Source: Ixodes scapularis
Taxonomy: Eukaryota > Arthropoda > Arachnida > Ixodida > Ixodidae
Length of the DNA: 64,000 nucleotides
Direction: 5' to 3'
Assembly: GCF_016920785.2 (NCBI RefSeq)
Contig: NW_024609880.1
Location: forward strand, 48,694,296-48,758,295
Shown piece by piece: positions 21,409 through 31,402 of this stretch (position 1 is the stretch's first letter; each line of letters begins with the position of its first letter). The notes beneath the pieces are model-generated. The model searched no databases. It worked only from the letters and a program-made list of their open reading frames with translations, and was not told where the DNA came from. The translations under genes and the position numbers were made by a program.

Positions 21409-22641
21409 ATGGCCAACCAGTCGCCGACGCCCGCCGCTCCTGCCATCGTCTATCTGCCCGCCGCTCCCCGTATGCCGACACCCTTCCACGGCGAGATCCA
21501 CGAGGATGTCGAAGACTGGATCAAGCACTACGAGCGTGTGGCGCGCCACAACGGATGGACTGCGGAGCAGTGCCTCCAGAACCTCTACTTTTCGCTGGAG
21601 GGTACTGCGAGGCATTGGTTCGAGAATCACGAGGCTTCGCTTACGTCGTGGGACATCTGTGTGGCCGCGTTGCAGCGGACGTTCGCCACCCTACACCGAC
21701 GGGAGAAGGCAGAAGATCTCCTCCGAATTCGAACGCAGGGCCCCGACGAAAGCGTCACAAGCTTCGTAAAAGATGTCCTCCGCCTGAGCGCCCGTGCCGA
21801 CCCACGAGCCACAGACGACAAGAAGCTGCGGGTCCTCATGCGCGGGGTGAGAGACGACATCTTTGGAGGCCTCGTGCGCAACCCGCCGGGCACCGTCGAA
21901 GCCTTCGTCACCGAGGCGACAAACATCGAGCGCGCCCTCCAAGCGCGCGCTTCCCACTACCAGCGACATCCAAGTCCAAGTGTCGCTGCAACCGCGCTGC
22001 TTGGCGGCGAGAACGCTCCTGGTACGGACATCCGCGAAATTATCCGGGAGGTCGTCCGGGAGGAACTCCGCCAGTTGCTGCCAGCCGCAAGTCGTCCAGC
22101 GACACTCTCCATTGCCGAGGCTGTGCGCGAAGGAGTGCGTCGGGTGCTCCAACCAGAGGTTCCCGTCACCACGGTGGCACCGGAGGAACCGATGTTGAGC
22201 TACGCCGCAATGGCCCGACGACCGCCGCAAGCCCCCCGTCAAGCCACGTCGCCACCCCGAAGAGACGCCCCAACGCCGCATTACCCCCGACGACAGGAAG
22301 ATCAAGCGCACGTTCACCCAGACCGACCTGCGCCGAGGAAGACAGACGTCTGGAGGACGGCAGACCGACGCCCGCTGTGTTACCACTGCGGGGAAGCTGA
22401 CCATGTGTACCGCCGATGCCCATACCGACGACTCGGGCTGCGCGGATTCCACCCAAGCGACCCGCGTCCCAGGTATGGTGAACGCCCTCGGGAGATCGAC
22501 GAGTACTTGCGACGACCCCAGTCCCCCGAGCCTGCGTCCCGCCGAGAGTTCCGATCGCCTTCACCACGACGTCCAGCTTCGCCGATGCACCGACCCCGAC
22601 GTGAAAGCCTGTCGCCCCTTGCTCCACGCCGGGGAAACTAG
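21409..22641 (+). CDS. gag: Gag of gypsy element 2
   Basis: Starting at ATG 21409 (MANQSPTPAAPAIVYLPAAP), the frame encodes 410 residues. A capsid-like helical core (PTPFHGEIHEDVEDWIKHYE, WTAEQCLQNLYFSLEGTARHW, FATLHRREKAEDLL) is typical of retrotransposon gag proteins. It is followed by a long basic Pro/Arg-rich region and a CCHC zinc knuckle (CYHCGEADHVYRRC). The open frame extends upstream to the LTR without an ATG, so 21409 is chosen as the first in-frame Met before conserved sequence. It ends at TAG 22639-22641, directly after a slippery heptamer that gives access to pol. No internal stops. Confidence 0.88.
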   Translation: MANQSPTPAAPAIVYLPAAPRMPTPFHGEIHEDVEDWIKHYERVARHNGWTAEQCLQNLYFSLEGTARHWFENHEASLTSWDICVAALQRTFATLHRREKAEDLLRIRTQGPDESVTSFVKDVLRLSARADPRATDDKKLRVLMRGVRDDIFGGLVRNPPGTVEAFVTEATNIERALQARASHYQRHPSPSVAATALLGGENAPGTDIREIIREVVREELRQLLPAASRPATLSIAEAVREGVRRVLQPEVPVTTVAPEEPMLSYAAMARRPPQAPRQATSPPRRDAPTPHYPRRQEDQAHVHPDRPAPRKTDVWRTADRRPLCYHCGEADHVYRRCPYRRLGLRGFHPSDPRPRYGERPREIDEYLRRPQSPEPASRREFRSPSPRRPASPMHRPRRESLSPLAPRRGN

Positions 22642-22671
22642 GCGCGGCAACCCCTGGAGGTGGAGTTGCCG
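22632..22671 (+). promoter_or_regulatory. Putative -1 frameshift signal: G_GGA_AAC plus stem-loop
   Basis: The heptamer GGGAAAC at 22632-22638 is phased G GGA AAC in the gag frame, and the next codon is the gag stop TAG. Pol lies in the -1 frame and is open from GGG AAA CTA. A 7-bp perfect stem, CGGCAAC (22645-22651) with GTTGCCG (22665-22671) and a 13-base loop, starts 6 nt after the heptamer, which is the usual spacer length for programmed -1 frameshifting. Confidence 0.78.
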
Positions 22672-25600
22672 AAGACGACCGACGCCAAGATCCTCCACGA
22701 ACGTCGGAGGGCCCCCACTCGAACGCTACCGGAGACCGAAACGACGCTCCTGAAACGGTGTCCAACAACCTAAACGTCATCATCGACGGCCACGACGCAT
22801 CGGCACTCGTGGACACCGGAGCAGACTACTCAGTTTTGAGTGGGAGGCTCTCCCGCCGCCTTCGAAAAGTCACGACGCCGTGGGATGGACCTCAAATACG
22901 AACCGCCGGTGGGCACCTCATCACACCAATCGGGCGATGCACCGCTCGCGTCGAGATCCACGGTGAGACGTGCCCTGTAAAGTTCGTCGTTCTGCAAGAC
23001 TGTTCGAAGGACGTTATCCTCGGAATGGACTTCCTCTGCGAGTATGGCGCCGTCATCGACCTCGGAGCAAACCGGTTGACGCTGCGAAAGCCTGTTTCAC
23101 CACCGGAGGAACCCAAAGCGACGTCATCTGCGGTCCGAGTCCTCGCCAGCCACGTTAACTTACCGCCGTGGTCGAGTGTTTTCGTACCCGTCGGGATCAC
23201 CGAAGATTTCTGCGGCGAAGTTCTGCTCGAAGGAAGCCTCCAGTTGCTTCTGGGAAGAGGAATAGGCGTCGCAAGAGGAGTTGCTGAACTTCAGGATGGC
23301 CGCACTGTGGTCCTCGTCACGAACTTCCGAAACGAAGCGCAACACCTCACAAAAGGTGCAGCCGTGGGCCAGGTCGAGGAACTCCAAAACTCCGCCGCTG
23401 TCGCCGCCATTACTGACGAATTCTCGCCACTTCAGCAAGACAGTGCGTCGCCAGCGCAGCTCGACATTGACCCTAAACTCCCGGGCCCGAAACGACGACA
23501 GTTGATTAACCTTCTCGCCGAATACCGCGACTCCTTTGCCACGTCGTCGAAGGTGCGCCAAACCACCGTTGCGAAGCACCGCATCGTTACCGAGGACGAC
23601 GCGCGCCCTGTGCATCGATCGCCATACAGAGTCTCCGTTAAGGAAAGGCAGGCGATCCAGGAGCAAGTTCAAGAAATGCTGAACGACGACATAATTCAAC
23701 CTTCAAGCAGTCCTTGGGCCTCTCCAGTCGTACTGGTTAAGAAGAAACACGGGACGCTTAGGTTCTGTGTAGACTACCGGCAGCTGAACACGGTGACGAA
23801 GAAAGACGTCTACCCACTCCCCCGCATCGACGACACTCTAGACCGGCTGCGCCACTCTCGATATTTCTCATCGATGGACCTGAAGAGCGGCTACTGGCAG
23901 ATCGAAGTCGACGAAAGGGACCGAGAAAAGACAGCCTTCGTCACGCCGGATGGACTGTACGAGTTCAAAGTGATGCCCTTCGGACTGTGCACGGCGCCAG
24001 CAACTTTCCAACGTGTCATGGACACCGTACTGGCAGGACTGAAGTGGCAGAGCTGTCTCGTCTACCTCGACGACGTCGTCGTGTTTTCCAGCGACTTCGA
24101 CGAGCACTTGCGACGACTCCGAGCAGTTCTCCAAGCCATACGGACCGCCGGACTCACCCTGAAGCCGTCAAAGTGTCGGTTCGCTTATGACGAACTGAAG
24201 TTCCTCGGCCACGTGGTTAGTAACGAAGGTGTCCGCCCAGACCCCGAGAAGACTCGTGCCGTCGCAGCATTTCCAGCGCCAAGAGACAAGAAGGCCGTCC
24301 GAAGGTTCCTTGGGCTATGTGCCTACTATCGGCGCTTCGTTCGAGATTTCGCAAGAATTTCCGCACCGCTCACACACCTCACGAAGGACGCCGAGAAGTT
24401 CGAATGGGCCGATGAACAGCAGCAGGCATTTGACGAGCTGAAGCGACGACTGCAGACTCCTCCTGTTCTTGGACATTTCGACCAGGATACGGAAACCGAG
24501 ATTCACACGGACGCAAGTAACGCAGGGCCTGGCGCGGTTTTGGTTCAAGTACAAGAAGGCACCGAGCGAGTCATCGCCTACGCAAGTCGGACATTGACCA
24601 AGACGGAGAGAAATTACTCCACGACTGAAAAAGAATGCCTTGCGGTCGTCTGGGCAATCACGAAGTTTCGTCCGTACTTATACGGGAGCCCGTTCCGGGT
24701 AGTCACGGACCACCACTCGCTCTGCTGGCTTGCGAACCTCAAGGACCCGTCAGGACGCCTCGCGCGGTGGAGTCTCCGACTACAAGAGTTCAACATGACC
24801 GTCGTCTACAAGTCAGGCCGCAAGCACAGCGACGCCGACTGCCTGTCCAGAGCTCCCGTCGCAACACCTTCCGGCAGCAGCGACGACGATGACGACGAGT
24901 GTTTTCTGGGCGCAGTGAACATCGACGACATGGCCCGGCGTCAACGAGACGATCCTGAGCTGCGCGCACTAATAGAGCACCTGGAAGGGCGCGGGAGTAC
25001 CGTGCCACGTGTTTTTTCACGAGCGCTGCCGACCTTCGCCATTAGACAAGGTGTACTCTACAAAGAGAACTTCGGGAATAACAACTCGCCATGGCTGCTG
25101 GTAATCCCGACCGACCTTCGGGAGGAGATCTTTCAAGCCTGCCACGACGACCCGACGTCCGGACACCTTGGTTACAGCCGGACCCTGGCACGTATTCGTG
25201 AAAAGTATTACTGGCCCAAGCTCCCCAAAACCGTCCACCTGTACACGCGATCATGTCATGAATGCCAGCGACGAAAGAAACCTCCGACGAGGCCGGCCGG
25301 ACTCTTGCAGTCAATTCCTCCGCCAACAGCACCCTTCCAGCAGATCGGAATGGATCTACTTGGCCCTTTTCCGCCGTCGACGTCGGGAAATCGCTGGATC
25401 ATCGTCGCCACAGATTATCTCACGCGGTATGCCGAAACGAAAGCCCTTCCTTCCGGAACTGCTGTGGAAGTTGCCAAGTTTTTCATTGAATCCATCGTCC
25501 TCCGGCACGGCGCTCCCGAAGTCCTGATCTCAGGCCGTGGATCATCATTCATGGCCCAGCTGACGCAAGAAGTCCTTCGTCTCAGCCACACCAGCCATCG

Positions 25601-26192
25601 CCGCACCACGGCGTACCACCCGCAGACCAACGGGCTAACGGAGAGACTCAACAAGACCATCGCCGACACGATCTCCATGTACGTCGACGTGGAGCACAAG
25701 ACATGGGACGAGGTGCTGCCGTACGTCACATTTGCCTACAACACGGCCGTACAAGAGACCACCGGAATGACACCCTTTCAGCTGCTGCATGGGCGCAAGG
25801 TAACGACAATGCTGGACGCTATGTTACCCCACGAAGTGGCTGTCGACGCAAGTGACGACGCCCAGGTGGTTGCCCAAAGGGCAGAAGAAGTCCGTCAGCT
25901 CGCCAGACTTCGGATTCAGGCTCAATAACGTGTCGACACTGGCCGTTACAACCTTCGTCGTCGGGACGTCCACTTCCAGCCCGGAGACAGGGTGTGGGTG
26001 TGGACACCGATTCGCCGCCGCGGTCTCAGCGAGAAGCTCCTGAAACGTTACTTTGGACCCTACAAAGTGCTTCGTCGACTCGGGGATCTGAACTACGAGG
26101 TGATGCCCGACGGAACACGAACATCGTCACGCCGCCCACCACGACCTGAGGTCGTCCACGTCGTGCGCCTGAAGCCGTACTACGCTCGATAG
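22632..26192 (+). pseudogene. pol: Pol of gypsy element 2 (PR-RT-RNaseH-IN), one stop, lost IN Asp
   Basis: Numbering from 22758: aspartic protease ALVDTGADYSVLSG (DTG at 19-21); RT about 270-470 with YLDD at 436-439; RNase H about 575-690 (HTDASNAGPGAVL, EKECLAVVWAI, VTDHHSL). Integrase follows with an HHCC finger (about 796-836), then the DDE core. The first Asp (GMDLLGP, 866) and the Glu (GLTERLNK, 962) are present. The second position, exactly 35 residues before that Glu, is Gly926 (LISGRGSSF) instead of Asp (codon GGC 25533-25535). An in-frame TAA at 25926-25928 cuts off the last about 90 codons. These continue in frame to TAG 26192 and carry the GPY-type tail (RYFGPYKVLRRLGDLNYEV...VRLKPYYAR). 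Otherwise the frame is open throughout. Confidence 0.9.
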
Positions 26193-26293
26193 GACTGTGG
26201 ACCTTTTGTCCGCAGTCCGCAGTTTATCGTTCTTTTTTATTTTGATTTGTTTTACACTGCATCGGGGCGATGCACTTTTAAAGGGGGGAGTAA

Positions 26294-26680
26294 TGCCGCG
26301 CGCAAGGCTGAGAAAGCAACGCTCGGTCGCGGTCCTCCAGAAAGCTCCCGTTTATTCATGTACCGCCCGTAACTTCTATCATTTATCCTGCTTTTGTTTT
26401 CTAGAAAGTGCGTGTTCATTCTCGCCCCGATCACGCGACGCTCGAACCGTTTTCGCCGAATCTTCGAGATAGCGACGCACTCTAGATAAGAGGCCGCCCG
26501 CGACCTTGTCGAGTCAGTCTCGCCCCAGCGCTCGATTCTGCTGACACGCCGACTTCGACGCCCGCGACGCTCTGCTTTCCTCTGTTTCCTTCTTTATTTT
26601 TGGCACAAGTTCGCCACATTAAACGTTTATTTATTTCTGTTTATTTCTCGTTTATTGGTCACGAATCACCACCCGTGACA
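26294..26680 (+). repeat. 3' LTR of gypsy element 2
   Basis: This 387-bp repeat matches 20830-21216 except for two bases. It is preceded by the purine tract AAAGGGGGGAGTAA. Confidence 0.95.
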
Positions 26681-26684
26681 ATAT

Positions 26685-27197
26685 GTTCACTCAGAAATAA
26701 TATAAAAAAATATCCACTGACCCATGTCAAGATAAGAGACTTATTTAATGAAAATCGTTTAGGATAAGACGATGATTGCCTGTTAATCTTCGAAAACCGC
26801 AATCTAAAAAAAAAATGTTTTCTTAGTATATTTTTGTTTCAAAGAGCATCTCCCTTTAATTCACATTTAATAGAAAATATTTGTTTTCAAAAATTGTCTT
26901 TTTCTAAACTACTATTCGTATTCGAAAATATATGATTCGACTCGATTCGTAACCTTTATTGTTCGATTCGATTCGCTTCGAAAGATTTTGATATTCGCAC
27001 ACCTCTACTTTTAGCCGTTCCCTGACTACGCACCTTTCCAGTGCTTCTCCACCAGGCACAAAATGTCGAGTCATCATTGGGCTGCACACGCGCGGTATCC
27101 GATATTCCGTATAGGAGACAGCTACTGCGCATGCTCAGAACGCTCTCCACACGGCGCCATGGAGCGTCTCTCCGACTGGTTTCGCGTTGTTTACGGA
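26685..27197. other. AT-rich flank, no supported gene
   Basis: The stretch contains a local run of ATTCGATTCG-type short repeats (26920-26985). Short frames around 27041-27269 are not recognised. Confidence 0.35.
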
Positions 27198-27403
27198 GCG
27201 GAAGTTCGTCTGCTTTTGCTGGGGGTTGTGGTGACGTCAGAACGCCGAGCTCTGGTCGGCTCTGATTGAAGGATAAGGAGTAGACTGCAAGGGATCTAGC
27301 TTTAAGGTCTATACCCACTATACTTCAATAAGCGCCAAACAGAGCTCGGCGTTCTGACGTCACCACAACCCCTGCAAAAGAAGCAGACAAACTTGAACTC
27401 CGC
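27198..27403. repeat. Inverted repeat, about 60-bp arms
   Basis: The left arm 27198-27254 and right arm 27340-27403 are complementary, with a few small gaps. They share GGTTGTGGTGACGTCAG and GAACGCCGAGCTCTG. The 85-bp centre is unrelated. This looks like a MITE or foldback remnant. Both arms contain a TGACGTCA-like core. Confidence 0.7.
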
Positions 27404-29829
27404 ATTCCTGCCCTGCATCGAAAGTGGTTCTGAAGTGGCAAAAAATGACGTCACAAACGCTGGAGTATCATGCTGCTGGACGTCGCTATCCCGGCGGTTG
27501 ATCGTATAGAAGTTCCGGCAAAAAGGACGAGCGAACTTTAGTGTCGCTGTCGTCGTGGCGTCCCAACTCTTGGGTGCCGAACCTTCCATGGAGTGTCGAA
27601 CTGGAGAGCGACCCGTAGCGTAACGGGCGTCTGCTACATGCACCACCGCTTCTGTGACGTCATCGAGACGTCAGTGCTGTTGCGACGTCATCAGTACGTT
27701 ACCTCTGCTCTTCTAGGACGTCATCAGGCGAAGATTGAGGAACCACTTTTTTTTTTTTTTTGACGCGGCAAACACATTAATTGGAGAGCGCGTTTCAGGA
27801 ACCTTATTTGAATGCTTAACAGACCGTTCCAAGACGAACTGCCGGCCGCTTGGTGACAGCTTCAGTGTTCGCGCATGCGTATACCCTGTTTGCTCATTTT
27901 TCAAAGCCACAAATATGCGCGTGTTGGGCGGTGGACATTCCATAGAGGGTCGTGCATGTGGAAACCTTAAAGTAGCGTGGACACTTTATATTGAGTATTC
28001 ACTTTCTGTACCTGCAAATGCTAATCGGCATTTTCTCACGCGTTTCAAGATATAATTGCGTGTGCATGATTTTGCATCCTCCGTCCTTCTATTAGTGTAA
28101 ATAATACAAAACAAATACGGGTTTTTTGCGTTTATAAGCTATGCCTTAAACGAATTAAAAAAAAAGAAATCGGTAAAAAACGTATTTCGGACCGTTTGTA
28201 GCATCTGTATTTGGCAGTTCCTTCCGCGAATAGACATTTCGACTGAAGTTTCGTTAGAGCCTCTTTCCCGCCTCACATGAGTGTACCGTGGCAAGGCTGT
28301 ATCAACTTTATGAAGGTGGGGCGTGTAATGCAGGGAAGTAAACCTACGGACCGCGCAGCTGGGACTTCTTGGAACGGGCTGAAAGTGCGACATTCCCTTG
28401 CCTTTCCTCTAGAAGAAACTGAATATTGTGATCACAGTTCAGTGCTGATAAGCCACACTATCTCAAAGATGGCAAGAGTTACTTTTTCATTTTTATATGC
28501 AGTATCCTTCGTCCAAACGTATATTACAATCCCACATCGTTTTACGTGAACGAACTGCAACAAAATAAAAATCGTAAACATTTTTTTTTTAATGGGTGAA
28601 GTTGTATGAGCTTTTATACAAATTAGGATTTTCATACTACGTGTAAATATTTCTAAAAAGAAACGTTGGCTATGATTTTAATGCTTGTTTATAGTCATTA
28701 TAGTTTTGCGAAGTGAACATTTTGACCCCTATATTTCAAACTAAACAAACAAACAAAATCTTGAATGCTCGCGCATAATAAACAGAAATATGCGGAGTCA
28801 GATTCTTTCATTTCTTGTCACATCGCCCTCAAACACCCCAGCGAAAAAAAACAGTAATTAAAACGTCTGCTGGGAAAAGATGTCGTTTGATTTCGTTTGA
28901 TTAACGTTTCGTTCGACTAACATTTTCGTTTAATTAACACTATATAACTAAATCCGCAAGGTGGTGTTAGTGTTCTAACGGAACGTAATTTACCTGATAT
29001 CGCAGACAATATTTTAACATTAAGGGAACCAGAAATGTTTTGACTTTTCCCAGTGCATGGTTTCCCGACGAGAATAGATTTCTGCGGAATGCACCTATTC
29101 TACAAAGAAAGAATCAATAAATGGGGGACGAACATTAACATGCACCATTTTTACACGGAGCAAAGGCATTTTCTGAGATTCATTACTCTGGGAATTTTCA
29201 TAAAGAAAGTCCTATTCTTATTGAGAAGGTCCCAACATCTCTCAACCATCCTGCTTCGTCGTCTTTTCATTATCACCTTTGAAGTGCAAATTGTCTGATC
29301 TTCTCATACTAGGAGAGAATCTGTCTAATGTTATTTTTTCTCAGGTTATTTAGGAAAAAAAGACTTCGTCAACGGCACTTCAGCCTATTCACGGGAGCAA
29401 AAATCAGTTCATCTTTGTTTGATTTAGTTTAAGGGGAACGAGAAATTGCATCCTAAATTTTGTAGTCTTTTTTTTTTTTTTTTTTTTTACAGTAGCGTGT
29501 CAGGAATCGATACTTTTCTTTTCTTGTTAAAGTTTTTTGTTTTGTTTTTTTTTTTTGTTAAAGGGGAGAGCAATTATTTAGCATAAGCTGGCCAAGGTAA
29601 AATACGAATTACTCCATGATTAAATTATAGTTATTGTGCAGGCGAGCTAGTGAACGGTTAGAAAAAAATTAAAAGAGGACAGGTACAGCCAAGTCTCAAA
29701 AAATAACAAAGTTTTAAACTTCGTTATGTATGTCCTGTCCTAAATTTTTTTTTTGCTTTTTTTTTTAATTATTATTATGACCGTGTTTTATGATTACGTT
29801 TAGTAATAGTCTTTAGAATAATCGTTTTT
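27404..29829. other. Mostly AT-rich DNA, no supported gene
   Basis: GACGTC cores recur at 27446, 27655, 27667, 27683 and 27718. Long poly-T runs occur at 27748-27762, 29470-29488 and 29540-29555. An imperfect inverted repeat (AGAGGACAGG about 29674, CCTGTCCT about 29731) surrounds a short AT palindrome. Frames are short and overlap on both strands. Confidence 0.35.
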
Positions 29830-30325
29830 GTTGTTTTTGTCTTCTTCGATGGCACAGAGCCGGCGAAAGAGGCATTTCCTGTTCCTGAAATAAAACTACA
29901 CAAGCAAAACGCGCGCTCTGGAGCAACTGTGCGGTAATCACTCCGTTGTGTCGGCGCAGATACGAAGATTCGCAAAGCAGCCCCATCATCAACCTACAGC
30001 GAAGGGCTGCTGCTGCCGGAGAAAGCGGGGAGGCCGAAGCAAGCGAACCCAGAAAGGTGAAATCCAAACATCCAAAAACCTTCTCTAATACCTCCCAAAC
30101 AAAGCGGTGGCTCCATCTACCGAAGCCGCGAGGAGACGCGCTGCGGGAGGGCGTTGTCCGTGCCCCTCCCGTGATTGGATCCCCCGCTGCGACCTTGGGG
30201 CGCGCTGTTCCGCCAATGGAAGCGCTCCCCCCCCGTCCCCTCTCCCGTGTGCCAGCACACGTCATTAGCACGTGTTCTCTCGCATACTCTCGCAGGCAGG
30301 GGCTCCGCAAAAATTTTGTTGTCAC
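29830..30325. other. GC/CpG-rich island, possible promoter
   Basis: This block is clearly richer in CpG than its flanks. It holds an inverted CCAAT box (GTGATTGGAT, about 30171-30180) and a CCAAT box (CCGCCAATGG, about 30210-30219). A donor-like AAAG/GTGAAA lies near 30057. Frames on both strands (29813-30325 minus, 29946-30554 plus) are open, as expected for GC-rich DNA, and match nothing known. A promoter or first-exon role is only suggested. Confidence 0.3.
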
Positions 30326-31251
30326 CCTGTTCTTTCTGCGAGTTTTATATATTTTTTTGTTAAGGGTGGCGCAAAAAGTGGGGATGTTTGCATCGCATCT
30401 TCAGTTTACAAAAAAAAAAGAAGCGCAATTTTTTTTTTTATTCTTTTCTACAGATATGCAAGAAATTTATTCTTACGTGAAAATTAAGAGCAGCGTAACC
30501 TGTACGTGCACGCGTGCGTCCGTGATATATGACGGAGGTTGGGAACTCGACTAAGGCGTTTATAAATTTAAATTGACACGAAAATTATAATGGTCTTAAA
30601 GTTCTACAAGTTCTAATCAAATCTGGAGATATCATCTCATTAGTGTTAAAGACAAAGGTTAATCATTCGTCAATTTTATTTTCTGGTTTATAATGAACGT
30701 TTTTTTGGCTTTTTTTTTTTAGATTCGCGCGCCATCTGTCGGATGTTGCGCCAACTTTCTTCCGTGACCTTAAACATGGCGACCCATGCTTGAGGTCACG
30801 TTTAGCGCGCTGCTATGGGAAAGTGACTCGGCACTGCTGCTCTGTCTCGCTGCTCAATCAACGGAGAAATAAGAAACCTACCGAAGAAAATATACAGATT
30901 AGGCTGGTTTTCTTTTCAATGTCAAGTTTTTATAGCAAAGCTCAGAATAATCGTAGCGTTTTACTGGGACTATTCCAATGAAAAAATGGCAGAGCCCGCG
31001 CTGCCTGTTTCTACCGCGGGCTCCGTCAAATTCTCAATATATATTAAGCTCGCCATTACTGTATTAATTGCTGTAAGTCACTGCAACTGCATTACTCATT
31101 TCTTTTTTTCGATTGCGTCCACAGCAACCACAACGACAGCAAAGATAAAGACACCGGGACAACTGCGGCTCCTGATTACTTCAGGAGGCTACTCCTTGTA
31201 GTGCTTGTCACGTTGTGTGCGGCAAACCGTTTTCCCGGTGACTATATTGGC
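30326..31251. other. No supported gene
   Basis: This is AT-rich sequence with poly-T runs (30429-30440, 30707-30720). No family match was found. Confidence 0.35.
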
Positions 31252-31402
31252 GAGTTTTAGAATAGGGCGCCCCAAAGCTTTGGGTGCCCCAAACAGCTCG
31301 GAGCATCGCAGTGGGCAAGCGAAGAAGTTCTGCGCATATGCAGTGGGACGCCCTAAGCTGTTTGGGGCACCCAAAGCTTTGGGGCACCCTATTCTAAAAC
31401 TC
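31252..31402. mobile_element. 151-bp MITE with 47-bp terminal inverted repeats
   Basis: The arms start GAGTTTTAGAATAGGG and run to CCCCAAACAGCT, with only about one mismatch over 46 bp. Each arm contains the internal palindrome CCAAAGCTTTGG. The unpaired centre is about 57 bp. No coding capacity is present. Superfamily is not assigned, since no convincing target duplication was seen. Confidence 0.82.

Larger units (their letters stand above)
20830..26680 (+). mobile_element. Ty3/gypsy LTR retrotransposon 2, near-complete
   Basis: The 5851-bp element has 387-bp LTRs differing at only two positions (TTTCTTCTG/TTTCCTCTG and TTCTAGTTT/TTCTCGTTT). It is flanked by a 4-bp ATAT duplication (20826-20829, 26681-26684). 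A TGG-starting candidate primer site (TGGTGGAGGTGCGGGG) follows the 5' LTR, and AAAGGGGGGAG is the polypurine tract before the 3' LTR. Gag and Pol are in the order protease, RT, RNase H, integrase, as in Ty3/gypsy. The high LTR identity implies recent insertion. A nonsense codon and an integrase active-site change indicate that this copy is not autonomous. Confidence 0.95.

Noticed and set aside
22403..22753. Extra plus-strand frames overlapping gag/pol of gypsy element 2 (also 21222-22400)
   Set aside because: They are alternative-frame readings of GC-rich gag sequence without family features.
20644..26434. A minus-strand protein frame (MIGARMNTHFLENKSRINDR) present twice, at 20644-20970 and 26252-26434
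   Set aside because: It is the antisense reading of the two LTRs of gypsy element 2, so duplication follows from the LTR identity.
29813..30554. Long overlapping frames on both strands (170 and 202 codons)
   Set aside because: Frames on both strands in a GC-rich island are expected by chance, with no motif in either.
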